From positions 496,001-560,000 of the forward strand of contig NW_024468257.1 in NCBI RefSeq assembly GCF_002104995.1: a DNA stretch of 64,000 nt. Reading direction: 5' to 3'. A program made the translations under genes and the position numbers. Source of the stretch: Linderina pennispora (Eukaryota; Kickxellomycota; Kickxellomycetes; Kickxellales; Kickxellaceae). The notes under the pieces were generated by a model that was not told the origin of the DNA, made no database searches, and saw nothing but the letters and a program-made list of their open reading frames with translations. Shown piece after piece: positions 1 to 10,059 of the stretch (within the stretch, counting starts at the first letter, position 1; each line of letters begins with the position of its first letter).

Positions 1-607
1 TGGCCGATAGCGAGGGTATTTAGGTTTGGGCCGGTTTGAATAGCCGGCGCAATGCCTGCAGCTAACCCGGTGCTGTAAGCTCCAGTGCGCATTTACCCAT
101 GCATGCTGTATAGCGCCTACTTAGTGTCGGTGGGGCACCACCACCGCCCAATTCTGCAATAAAGACACGTATGCCTGAAGACGGATGTCTGGTCTGCCGA
201 TGCATCCCCTCCACACCAGAGCCAGAGTTTGGGGCTGTCTCGGGCTTGATCCATGCTGCGCTTTGCAGCCCTTGGAGCCACTAAGCCGCATCCTGGTTCC
301 TTGGCGTGCAGGCCACAATAAGAAGTGCGGGATCTGGGATGGCGGTGAGACGTGACCTCATGGGCATTGTGGACTTAGGTTGCCGATGCTGGTGCCCGCA
401 CGAGCAGGAATTGCTGGCTGGCGGCATACAAATCGCCTCGCCCCGCTGCCTCCTTCTCCTCTCTTTTGTTTCCATGCTCACTTCTTCCCGAGTACTGCCT
501 TCTTTGCCTCCCCTCCCCGATTTTTTCACTTCGTGTCTTCCTTCTGCATCTTTATTTTATCGCCTTCTTTTCACTCGACAGCAGCACTACCGACAAGGAT
601 TAGTCTG
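1..607. other. left edge and 5' region of the metallophosphoesterase gene
   Basis: No recognisable gene is seen here. The stretch 441-560 is pyrimidine-rich on the plus strand, as is common before fungal start codons. An open frame runs in from position 380 into the downstream gene, but its residues look like translated pyrimidine tract, so I treat it as leader. Confidence 0.5.
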
Positions 608-1921
608 ATGAGACCATACTACCGCCGCTTCCTGCTACTTGTGATGTCCCAGATGCTTGCGCTCTGGATGCTGGTGACAGTCCTGCGCAGCCCCAGCATC
701 CAGACGCTTCGGTCAATCGTGGGTGACTGGGTACTGGACAATGACCTGTATCCGTGCACGTTCCGCAAGCTCCCAATGGTGTTCGAGCATGGCGACCACC
801 ACTACTTTGTTGTTTGGGAGACAACCTGTCCGTCAGGTGACCCGATGGTTGAGTGGTGGACAAAAGCGTCCCACGGCCACGCCTTCATTGAGCCCTGGTA
901 TAGACGCATTGACGCTAATCATCACAGATATACCGCCATTTTTGGCCCAGCCGGCAATGCCTCAGATGTGTTCTACAAGATCAACAATTACCGCCAGAGC
1001 ACGCAGCAGTACAGAATCCATAGGCGGACAAAGCACAGCCTGCATCGCGTCCTGGTGATGGCAGACAACCAGAACGGCCCGTCAAATTTCCGTCGTGTGC
1101 TGGCCAGGGTCCGCAAATTCTACGGCAGCAACATCCCAGACACAATTTTGCATGTCGGTGACAGCGTCCAGACTGCACGCAAATTGAATGATTGGCAGAA
1201 GCAGCTTTTCTCGCCCATGGAGGATTTCGGCGGTCTGCAGCACAATGTGCCGACAATATTTGTGCCAGGCAACCACGACCATGACAAGAGCCGCAAGCCA
1301 AACAACAACAACCTGTACACAGACATGTACCACAGACTGCTCGAATCTGAAGATCTGGGCAAATCATCAGTGGTCGATGGCGAATACCATAGGTTCTACC
1401 ACAGCGTGAGCGTAGGCACAGCACGCATCATCGTGCTGGATGCAGAGTGTCCGTCGACAGAACAGAGCGAGTTTCTGGAGAGTGAGCTGCAATCAGCAGC
1501 ATTCCAGGATGCTGAATTCAAGATCGTTGCGATCCACATCCCGCCTTATATTGAGTTCTGGGACCCTTTTACGTGGAACGACAAGGGTGAGAAGCACTGG
1601 GGTGAGCACATCCGGATTGAATATGACCCGCTATTCCGCAAGCATGGCGTGGATCTGGTCATCTCTGGTCACCAGCACAACTACCAGAGGTCAACTATAC
1701 ACCGCGGGCCAGGCTATGGGAAAAACGACACGATCACATATGCCATTGTTGGTGGAGCCGGCGGCAGTCTAGACCTGCGACGGGTCGAGAACTATCATAT
1801 GTACAATGTTACATACCTTGACCACCACTTTGTCAGTCTAGATATCGAGGACAAGCGCCTGCACTGGGTTGCCCACAACATTGCTGGCCAGACAGTCGAC
1901 GAGTTTGTCCTCCAGCACTAG
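608..1921 (+). CDS. membrane-anchored calcineurin-like metallophosphoesterase
   Basis: Predicted phosphohydrolase of the metallophosphoesterase superfamily, 437 residues. A hydrophobic segment at about residues 8-24 (FLLLVMSQMLALWMLVTVL) suggests a signal anchor with the catalytic part in the lumen or outside. A short domain with paired cysteines (PCTF, TTCP) precedes the catalytic fold. The metal-binding blocks appear in order: VMADNQNG, LHVGDSV, VPGNHDHD, IAIHIPPY and ISGHQHNYQRS. The arrangement resembles purple-acid-phosphatase-like fungal proteins, but the substrate cannot be read from sequence. The start at 608 lies just before the hydrophobic segment; the frame is open upstream to 380 but that part looks like leader. 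The reading frame is intact. The next gene has the same layout without the catalytic blocks. Confidence 0.85.
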   Translation: MRPYYRRFLLLVMSQMLALWMLVTVLRSPSIQTLRSIVGDWVLDNDLYPCTFRKLPMVFEHGDHHYFVVWETTCPSGDPMVEWWTKASHGHAFIEPWYRRIDANHHRYTAIFGPAGNASDVFYKINNYRQSTQQYRIHRRTKHSLHRVLVMADNQNGPSNFRRVLARVRKFYGSNIPDTILHVGDSVQTARKLNDWQKQLFSPMEDFGGLQHNVPTIFVPGNHDHDKSRKPNNNNLYTDMYHRLLESEDLGKSSVVDGEYHRFYHSVSVGTARIIVLDAECPSTEQSEFLESELQSAAFQDAEFKIVAIHIPPYIEFWDPFTWNDKGEKHWGEHIRIEYDPLFRKHGVDLVISGHQHNYQRSTIHRGPGYGKNDTITYAIVGGAGGSLDLRRVENYHMYNVTYLDHHFVSLDIEDKRLHWVAHNIAGQTVDEFVLQH

Positions 1922-2383
1922 CAGCCTTTTAAATAGCTCTAAATTGTATATTCTTGTGTTATTGGCGATGTGTGTGTGTGTGACAGCAATGAGTGGCAGG
2001 CGATTGCACTAGAGACAAGGAAGCTACTGTAGCCTAGAAGAATGTGCCCGTGGCCTTGGCATGGCTCATAGTCTCGATGCGATTGGCTGATGCAGGCATG
2101 CTACTGCGATTGCAGCTTATGCAGGAGAGCAAACCATCAGCATGCTTCAATGCAAATCAATTGCCTCCGAAACTTGGGAACACAATTCGGAGGCTCACTG
2201 CTGGTTCAACCATAGGATCCAGTCACTTGGAGTCGTGTGCTGAGCACAGGCTGACGGAAGAATGTGCCTGTCTAGAAAGGACTCGATTTTTAGCCGTCCA
2301 TTCCTTTCGTCTTCTTCTCTGTAAAGCCGCATCTAATTCTTTGTACTCCCATTAACTACACATTACGTATCGCTTCATTCGAT
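1922..2383. other. intergenic spacer between the phosphoesterase and its diverged copy
   Basis: This 462-base spacer holds a short TG run near 1971-1982 and a long out-of-context open frame (2044-2355) that I do not believe codes. I see no RNA gene or repeat in it. Confidence 0.4.
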
Positions 2384-3478
2384 ATGAAACAATTACCACA
2401 TAGCCGCCAGGCAGATGGGCAACGGCGTGTGGGCAGAGGAACGCTGGCATCTCTTGCCCTGATAATCGGCGGGCTTTTCTATTTCTTTGCCCTGGGTGCC
2501 AAAGATCGCATGCTGACTCTTGTCCGAGTCCTGGCCAACCCGACACCAGATTGCATGTACATCCAGCCGCCATCGCTCACAGTGCTCAGTGCTGAATCGG
2601 TTCGCATAGGATGGCGCTCGTCCTGTAAACACAGTGCACTGGTGAAATTCAACAGCGGCGAAGTGGCACCCCATGTCGTATCAGCTGGGCCATTAAATAG
2701 CTGGTTTGAATATGCTGCTGATGTGCCTGTTGCGTATGGCCAGCCAACACAGCTCCATGTCGAGACCGATAACTGGGCGCTGAACCAGATACTGCCGATC
2801 CGGTACACCAGCCCGTGGTCCACAGTGGCACACGGCGAGCCGGGAAATACGTCGCTGCCAGTGTTTGCCATCGGACTTGTCGACATTGCTAGGATCAGTG
2901 ACCATGCTGGCGAGCCATGGGCTACCGAGTTGGCTGATATTCTGCACGGTCATCGTCTCAGCTTTGTCATGCATCCCAAGGCACAGCGTGGTAGCCCAGG
3001 CATTGATGGGATTGTCCATGCACCACCCGATAGTGCATCATTTGCTGCTTTTGCAGGCAATGTTTGCGTTGTAGCGACAAGCGCCAGCAGCCCTTCCAAA
3101 TCGCTCGAAGGATTTGGGAAATGTGCCGGTGCAGATCTCTCAGCGATATTCATCGACATGGACTGGACTCACCGGCTGCTTTACTGGCTTGGCATCAGTG
3201 GTGCCTTGCAGAGCCGGCTTTTTAACTACTTTTCTGGAATAAGCAAGGTTGCTGGCACCAAGGCAGTTGTGATCAGGACCAACAGCAGACTTGTGCCAGT
3301 GGACGCGACGTCTCTGCGTCCTCTTGTACCCAGGTGTAGTCTGCTAGGCAATGCCATTGGGTGGTGCTCGCCGCCGGTGGCCACGGTCATCGAGCAGACA
3401 GCCAGTGGCAAGTTGCAGCTGAACGTGTTCACGGTCACTGGCCACCATCTCCAAACCAGCAAATATCCAATTCAGTAA
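2384..3478 (+). CDS. type II membrane protein, probable pseudoenzyme copy of the upstream phosphoesterase
   Basis: 364 residues. A basic N-terminus is followed by a hydrophobic anchor at about residues 22-39 (LASLALIIGGLFYFFALG). The next part mirrors the upstream gene: a cysteine and proline, then IGWRSSCKHSALVKF, which resembles VVWETTCPSGDPMVEW in the neighbour. The C-terminal 30 residues (VATVIEQTASGKLQLNVF onward) also line up by eye with the neighbour's end (VSLDIEDKRLHWVAHNI). None of the metal-binding blocks is present: there is no GD, GNHD or GHxH. I infer a tandem duplicate that lost catalysis but kept its anchor and fold. The frame has no stops, which argues against simple decay. 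A chance resemblance cannot be excluded without a structure-based alignment. Confidence 0.6.
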   Translation: MKQLPHSRQADGQRRVGRGTLASLALIIGGLFYFFALGAKDRMLTLVRVLANPTPDCMYIQPPSLTVLSAESVRIGWRSSCKHSALVKFNSGEVAPHVVSAGPLNSWFEYAADVPVAYGQPTQLHVETDNWALNQILPIRYTSPWSTVAHGEPGNTSLPVFAIGLVDIARISDHAGEPWATELADILHGHRLSFVMHPKAQRGSPGIDGIVHAPPDSASFAAFAGNVCVVATSASSPSKSLEGFGKCAGADLSAIFIDMDWTHRLLYWLGISGALQSRLFNYFSGISKVAGTKAVVIRTNSRLVPVDATSLRPLVPRCSLLGNAIGWCSPPVATVIEQTASGKLQLNVFTVTGHHLQTSKYPIQ

Positions 3479-3970
3479 TCCAATCTAATAAATAACCTCG
3501 ATCAAGGCCAGAGCGCGTAATAATCACGGCGTGGCTGCAGCTGCTCCTGGCTTTGAGCTGGGCGGGCTGCTGGGGGGCATGGGCGATATAGTCAAGTGTT
3601 TTTTTGGGCGCCCCAAGCAACGTCCTTTTCTCGATCTTACACTTTCATTTTTGCAGGGATTGATCAAATGTAAGGAATCCTTTTTTCAGTTTAAGGCGAG
3701 ACGATGGATACGGCCAGATGAAAAATACGCGCGAGCACAGGTCCTGATACAGAGACTATGCTGGAGCGGAATGGGATTCAGTGCGATGCGAAATTGCAAA
3801 AATTCAAATTCGGGATGCACCACTGTCTTCCCGCCCCCCGTGTTAGGGGCTGGAATTTGGAAACTGCATTCAGGCAATCTGCAGAGAGGCACTGCGCAAC
3901 CCGCATTGAAGACGATGGCGCTAACCAACCCACCTACCACCCTGCAAACTCCACCTTTGCGTAGATAAAA
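3479..3970. other. promoter and leader of the eL31 gene
   Basis: This 492-base stretch holds the 3' end signals of the previous gene (AATAAATAA near 3486) and the leader of the ribosomal protein gene. A pyrimidine tract ending in GCAG near 3640-3656 could be the 3' end of a leader intron, but I cannot place a matching donor. Confidence 0.35.
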
Positions 3971-4333
3971 ATGTCGAAGGGAACTACCGGCAACAAGCGC
4001 TCTGCCCTCGCTGAGGTCGTGACCCGCGAGTACACCATCCACATGCACAAGCGTGTGTTTGGCGCCACCTTCAAGAACCGCACCCCGCGCGCGGTCAAGG
4101 AGATCCGCAAGTTCGCTCAGAAGGCCATGGGTACCTCGGACGTTCGCCTGGATCAGCAGCTCAACAAGGCTCTGTGGGCCCGCGGCGTCAAGGCCGTCCC
4201 CCACCGCGTCCGTGTCCGCCTGTCGCGCCGCCGTAACGACGACGAGGAGGCCGCCGAGAAGCTCTACACCTACGTGACCTACGTCCCGACCGCCGACTTC
4301 AAGGGTCTGCAGACCCAGACTGTCGACGAGTAA
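3971..4333 (+). CDS. RPL31: 60S ribosomal protein eL31
   Basis: 120 residues, the usual length of eL31 (L31e), a protein near the peptide exit tunnel of the large ribosomal subunit. The family pattern is clear: [19 protein letters not shown], then [20 protein letters not shown], a middle helix with [20 protein letters not shown], and an acidic stretch [18 protein letters not shown]. The start follows AAAA, a good fungal context. The coding region uses strongly C-ending codons compared with neighbours, as expected for a highly expressed gene. It has no intron in the coding part and the frame is intact. Confidence 0.97.
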   Translation: MSKGTTGNKRSALAEVVTREYTIHMHKRVFGATFKNRTPRAVKEIRKFAQKAMGTSDVRLDQQLNKALWARGVKAVPHRVRVRLSRRRNDDEEAAEKLYTYVTYVPTADFKGLQTQTVDE

Positions 4334-4900
4334 AGAAAAATTGCTGGATTTTGAAAAATCAATATTTTTGGTTATTCTGTTCCTGTAGAACACGTTCGCA
4401 GTTTTCCTTTGCCCCCTTTTTGCTAGAGCATGCCATGTGCAGCAGATGCTGTGGTTTTTTTTTTACGTTACATGCCATGTGGGCAGGGCGGATATGCCCA
4501 TCCCATCCATGATGTGGTAGGCATGCCCCTCATGTGATGGGGCAGATGGAGCCTGGTGTGCTCGGTGTGCAGAGGACGAATTATGTTGCAGCAGCGATGC
4601 GCGGCCTATGATTGGCATCCATTTTTGCCATTCGGTGTTTGGCTTTTAGGGAAATGAACAGGGGGTGACCATGCACCGTGACCACACATGCCGTCGGGGA
4701 GGGGCAGGCGAGAACAACTTGCGCCTGAGCACTTGGAATAGAAAAAAGATATGGCCGCCCTGGGCTCCCAGACCTTGAAATCCGCATGACGCTTAATTCC
4801 ACGATTATGAAAGTGTTTGCCGTTCAATCCATTTATTTGTCTGGCATTTGCGAGAGGGAGAACAAAAACAGCGTGCTACATGCGATGAGGAGTTTGATGC
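4334..4900. other. spacer downstream of eL31
   Basis: AT-rich 3' region of eL31 followed by a GC-rich part with a T run at 4456-4465 and several ATGCC/GGGCA motifs around 4470-4550. I see no gene. The right end may be the 3' end of the minus-strand CBM21 gene. Confidence 0.35.
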
Positions 4901-5173
4901 AAAGTTGATATAAATAAAGGCCAAAAAGTGATGTGGGAAATGTTACAGAAAAAAGCATTTTGATGGTGGAGGGGCTCGCGGCAGAACATGCGGGAAAATC
5001 TTGAGCGGTGGACGTTTGGGAGCAGGAGGATGGCACATCCGCTCCTTTGCCGCTGGGCAGCTTCGGGTCCTTCTCAAACGACTGGAAGAAGTGTGCAGAG
5101 AAGGGGGCAGCGGTGTGCCAATGGACTGCCCGATTGTCTGGGGGATCAGTTGCTCGATTTGCAACAGCTGGTT

Positions 5174-6262
5174 CTAGGCCAGAGTGTTCAGCAGTGGAGC
5201 AAGGTGGTCGGCTGCGGTGACCAGACGTGGGGAGCAGCCAAGGGCGAGCCGGTGCGCATCACTGGACTGACAGACCTGGGCGAGGACGCCCGCAGATCGC
5301 CGCAATAATGGCTGCCCATGGCATAGGCAACATTGGGCGACCACGGACGTGGCGGCAAACAGCGGGTATCCTGCCGGCTGGGCTGGCGGCTCATTAAAGG
5401 CAGCCTCCGAGTAGCGCATGTACCGCGACGCATCGGCCGCCGACACGCCATACGAGGGCGACGGTGAGCGACGCGCAGGCGCAGCAAACGCAAAGTTGTT
5501 CTGGGGCTTGCGCACCAGCGGCTCGCTCACCGCACGCTTGGGCGCAGCAGCCGCCAGCTTGAAGCAGTAGTTGGCGCCCTGGTTGTTGTCCCAGAACTCC
5601 TGGTCGTTGACCCCGTAGCGCACGCAGATGGAAACCTGCGTGGGCTCCGCCTTCAGCGGGTGCTTGAAGCGGAAGCGGTCGACGCCTGGACGCACGCCGT
5701 CAACCGGCGCGACCGAGCGCAGGAACTCGGCAGTGACGTCCACGACCGTCTTCCACTCGTCGGTGGTCAGACGCACCGACACCTGCTTCTCAAACGCCAA
5801 GTTGTGTACCTTGATTGTGCCGGTCAGCGTGCCCCTGGCATACTCGACCGACTCGAGCACCACAGGCGACGGCTCAAAGGGTGAAAACGAGGGCGAGGGC
5901 TTGCGCAAAGGCACCAGCCGGAGCTCGTCCCCGCACGTCTCGTGATCCTGTGATTCGAAGCGGGGGTCGGCCGATGCATGTTTGGGCGTTTCGCTCTTGT
6001 AGAACCACCGTGTGTGCTCAAGCGTAGCCCCGAAATGCACAAACCGCGGCACCTTGCCGGATTGCCCACATACAGAGCTGCTCTTCTTCATGCACGACTT
6101 GATTCGCTTGCCAGATGCTGTGCATGCTACCGACGGCAGGTGAGGCGTGGGCTTGTTTTGCGGCCGCAGGATAAGCGTCAAGCGACGCGGCGATGTGGCT
6201 GGCATAGTGAGAGTGACAGATCCCTGGGCCCAGGAGGGCGACCTTGATACGGGAATGTACAT
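5174..6262 (-). CDS. CBM21 glycogen-targeting regulatory subunit of protein phosphatase 1
   Basis: Family of yeast Gac1/Pig1 and animal glycogen-targeting subunits, which bring PP1 to glycogen and activate glycogen synthase. The CBM21 domain spans about residues 135-240: VVLESVEYARGTLTGTIKV, VSVRLTTDEWKT, then FWDNNQGANYCFKL. An RVxF-type PP1 docking site, RFVHF, lies near residue 73 and is followed by LEHTRWF, as in yeast relatives. The part after the domain is Pro/Ser-rich. The C-terminus is uncertain. After about 5340 another minus frame looks more coding-like (SPNVAYAMGSHYCGDLR). The frame given ends at a TAG at 5174-5176, beyond which it stays open as NQLLQIEQLIPQTIGQ. The true protein may reach about 4900. 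Confidence 0.8.
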   Translation of the reverse strand: MYIPVSRSPSWAQGSVTLTMPATSPRRLTLILRPQNKPTPHLPSVACTASGKRIKSCMKKSSSVCGQSGKVPRFVHFGATLEHTRWFYKSETPKHASADPRFESQDHETCGDELRLVPLRKPSPSFSPFEPSPVVLESVEYARGTLTGTIKVHNLAFEKQVSVRLTTDEWKTVVDVTAEFLRSVAPVDGVRPGVDRFRFKHPLKAEPTQVSICVRYGVNDQEFWDNNQGANYCFKLAAAAPKRAVSEPLVRKPQNNFAFAAPARRSPSPSYGVSAADASRYMRYSEAAFNEPPAQPAGYPLFAATSVVAQCCLCHGQPLLRRSAGVLAQVCQSSDAHRLALGCSPRLVTAADHLAPLLNTLA

Positions 6263-9200
6263 TTTTTGGTTTTATGTGACAGAAGGAAGAGGAGAATGAG
6301 GAAGAGACACCAGACGTAGAAGTGGTAGTTGAGCGTGAATAAGGTTCTAGGAAGTAGTAATGAGGAAAGATACAGCAGTCAACTGTGTGTGGAGATAAAT
6401 GAGGAGAAAAATACTGATGTGGGAAATATTGTAGCTGTTTAGGGTGATGAGCTTGTGAAGACGAAGCTCTAGAGGAGGAGAGGTTTAGAAATACAAATAG
6501 GCAAAAGTGTGAAATAATATAGAAGGCGTGGAGAAGTGATATTCGTTACTTCAGGGAGAGAGAAAGGAGTGGTGAGTAATTTTTATGTTTAGCCCTGAGA
6601 CGAAAGGGTGGGACGACGCTGCGTTAAATACCAGATCCCCTTGCTCGCAAAAGCCAGGCACGAGCCTTTGGAGAGGGGGGGTAGCTGCTTCGGGTCATCG
6701 GACCCACCCCCGAATTGTTACTCTTGCCGGCAGCTCCACGTATTATCAAAGGCAATCGAAACACCACTGATGGGGGAGGCAGAGGAGGGTGGGCTAGGTC
6801 CCCTGCGAAAGTTGTGCTCACGCCTGTGGACCCGCGACGAGAAAAAGCCTTGCGTCCAAACGTTTTTTCTGGCTGTGCGGATTTTTATAATTTTTTGGGG
6901 AGCACAGCTTGGCTCGGCTGTGCAATCGATACGCACGATTTGCTCTAAACACGCAGCCTCCCCGCGCCCCCACTCGCTGGTTATCTCCGGCAAGGCGTGC
7001 TCCATCGATTGAGCCATGTTATGCCTAAAAGGAGACATACGCGCCCTTATCCTGCACGCAGTATGCCTAGTAGGAGCGGCCCAGCCCCGATGTCACCTTC
7101 TTGTGCTGGTGTGATGCATCGCAGCTTTCCGCTCGCTGCTTGCGTTGCTAGCCCTTGTGAGTACCAAGTATTGTTCAAATGTATCACCCGAGCACAATTT
7201 TCCACCTTCTCGTGTAGCCTTCTCGTGGAAAGAAAAAGACGGCAAATGTGACACGCCCGCCTGGTTTTCCACCTCTTACGCACTATGCATGCGTGTAATT
7301 ATGCCTGCTTGCTCAGCTGAGCAGACACAAATCCAACTGCACACCACTTCATCTCGAGCTCTTTCTTGCTTGAGGCGATTGTTCGGCCATTGTTGGAAGC
7401 AAAATGTACGGGCATTATCTTGGCTTGCTCCCCCTCCCCTCCGCGTGCTTCTGATTGTTGATGGCGAACTGATACGGGCAGAACGCCTGATTTTGTTTGC
7501 ACATTTCTCAGGCGGTCAGACAATAGCTCGACAGAACTACTGCCGTGTACATACCCCTCACTATACATGTTGATGTGTCTGTATCAACAAATCAAGATCC
7601 ATAGATGGCAGCAAGCCTCTGTTTGCTGGTGGTTTCTAGCAAGTACGACCAATTAGGTCAGATTAGGCAAGAAGTTTGCCAAACAATCGTCATTTGTATT
7701 GGTATTCCCTAACTTGGACTGATGCCATGCAGCCACCCTGCAAGCGACGCGTTCCAGATACAGGGGAAAACACAAGCCATGCTATCGATAACTACCTTGG
7801 CAACATTGGCTACTTGGATGGCTTAGTGCAAGCACATGACTATTCAACGGTGGTGGTGGTGGTGTCGACCAAAACAGGGTCCAACAACGGCCCTTCGTTG
7901 ACATCTAATACACAAACCCTGATTGTGATGGTTGGAGTATGCGAATTTCTTTCAGAGATATTTACTATAAATCACGGCACTGCAGCATGCAGGTGTCCGG
8001 GTACGTAAAATGAAAGACCGCAAAACCTCCAGTACGATCCACAGGCCCGGGTGTAACAGCAAGATCATGTCATTGCCTCCTGGTGTCTTTCATACATGGC
8101 AGTACCGGGAGATATCAGTGTTCACATTGCTTGTGCCACCTATTCCAGCGGCCTCCTGTTCGGGGAACCAATTTCTACGCATCAGCCCTACCACACACAT
8201 TGTGAAAAAAAATTGGACCGAGCTGAGTTCCTCCTGAAAGTCGAGCGATGCGGTAAACTGTCCTTCACATCGGGGGACGTGTACATGAAGTGCTCTCACT
8301 CGCAAGGGTCACTCGCCAACAGTAAGAGTGAATCCGCCAGTCCACATGCATTCGCTACTGGTGGAGACAAAAAGGCGGAGGAGACTGAGCAAACAGGCAG
8401 GTAGACACAAAATGGTGGATATATACAGTAAGGTGTCCGAGAGTGTGAGCAATTCGCTCTGGAGAACAATCGACTTCCGCAGCAGCCCTAATGTCCACTG
8501 TAGGCAGAATTTCTAAGCGTGCGTGCGGTGATTTTGTCCGCATTGCCCTATCCACAACAGCCTTGCACCCTTCGTCCGACTAGGCATTGGCGACAGATGA
8601 CCTTGGACTGTACGAATGCTATCTGGTCACTGCAGGTAGATAGGATCATACCACATACAGTCCATTAATCTCAAGCCGTGGGCTATGGCGGGTGTAGGTG
8701 GAGAGTGTGCAAAGGAGGGGGCGTGTTTGGAGCTGGTTCAGCCAGCATATAGTCATTAGTATCAGGAAAATGTATTGAGGTGCGACAAATTCCTAATACC
8801 CTCCCCATCCTCGATTGGGGATGACAAGCACGGGCCCTGTTCGACTTGCCAACCTGCGAAACTGCCAGAAACAGCGCATTTGTTGTGTAGCACAAAAAGG
8901 GTTGAGAGAAAAACTGTCCTGAGCTTTGAGCTGTGGTTGAAAAATACAGGCGGATTGTTCCAGCACCAGCTGCCATTCGCCAGCCCGGCTCCGGTCAGCA
9001 CTAGTGTGTTGCACGCAATTAGGACAATAAAGGGATAGGGATTATCGGACCGGACCTAGGAAAGAGCATTACGGTCTGGAGACGGCCGGGATTGGCAGTT
9101 AAGCAGGTGTCCCAGCTGGTTATTTGGTCATGTTAATACTGTGATGATGCGACGAGATAGTGGCTCGGTGTCGGGAGCTAAGCGGATGGCAGATTCGCAC

Positions 9201-10059
9201 TAGCAGTGGCCTCACTGTTCTCAATCCGGAGCATCACAGCAATTGCAGCACTGCAAAAATCGATCCGGTCCTTTCCCGCTGTCGCTTCTCCAAAAGCCCA
9301 CTGCCGATGCCCATTTCCACTTCGGGCATGAAAACCACACAGCATGGGGGCATCTGGGATACTGCTAGCTCCACTCCAATTGGAAAATATCCCCATGACC
9401 AGCAGGAGAGCACGTAGAAGCGAGGACTGTGGGGTCGGTGTTGTGGAACAGACAAAATTGCACCAGCGCAGACGAGATCCGGCAGGCGCTGGACATCTTT
9501 CCATATCGGGAGTGTAATAAAACGGCTAATGCATGAGCTGGCAGCTCCAGCTCGGCACCTACAGGCATCTTCAAACAGCCTTTATGCGGCTCCCTCCCCT
9601 TGCGCATCGGCGTCAGAAAACTGCATTTGGGGAGGATTGCAATATCTGCGCGATCGATGGTACGATAGGCAATGTGCCAGATGTGCGAACCAGCAACGTT
9701 TTCATGCATCATCTTGCTCCCCCAACAGTCCGCAGGCTGGCAAATTTAGAGCGAATAGGAGTAATAGAATATGAGCCATTATTTATCGCAGGGGATCGAG
9801 TGGGAACGCTTTTCTCTGTCTGTTGGGAGAAGACGATCCCCCAGCATCGTCTTGCCTAAACCGACATTCTCCGTGCGCCCAAAGCGCTAGCAGCGGCATG
9901 CATGCATGTGTTCATAGGGAAAATCGATGAAGGTGCATCTATTCTTGGGACGTGGGCATTTACATGGCTTTGGTTGGCCCATGGCTGGCCGAACAGCTCC
10001 GGCGGCTCCGTAGCAAAAGGAGGATGAATAAATGAATCATATATCTACAAAATGAGGAT
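6263..10059. other. 3.8 kb stretch without recognisable genes
   Basis: No open frame here resembles a known protein on either strand, and none continues across frames in the way the broken genes elsewhere do. Composition is more even and stops are frequent. A short GTG microsatellite lies near 7849-7864. I looked for tRNA B-box patterns, 5S-like sequence and tandem repeats and found none that hold up. It may hold noncoding RNA, a decayed element, or long flanking regions of the two minus-strand genes. Confidence 0.4.

Noticed and set aside
6600-10000. short open frames of 60-140 codons in the gene-free gap
   Set aside because: None resembles a known protein or continues across frames; lengths fit chance.
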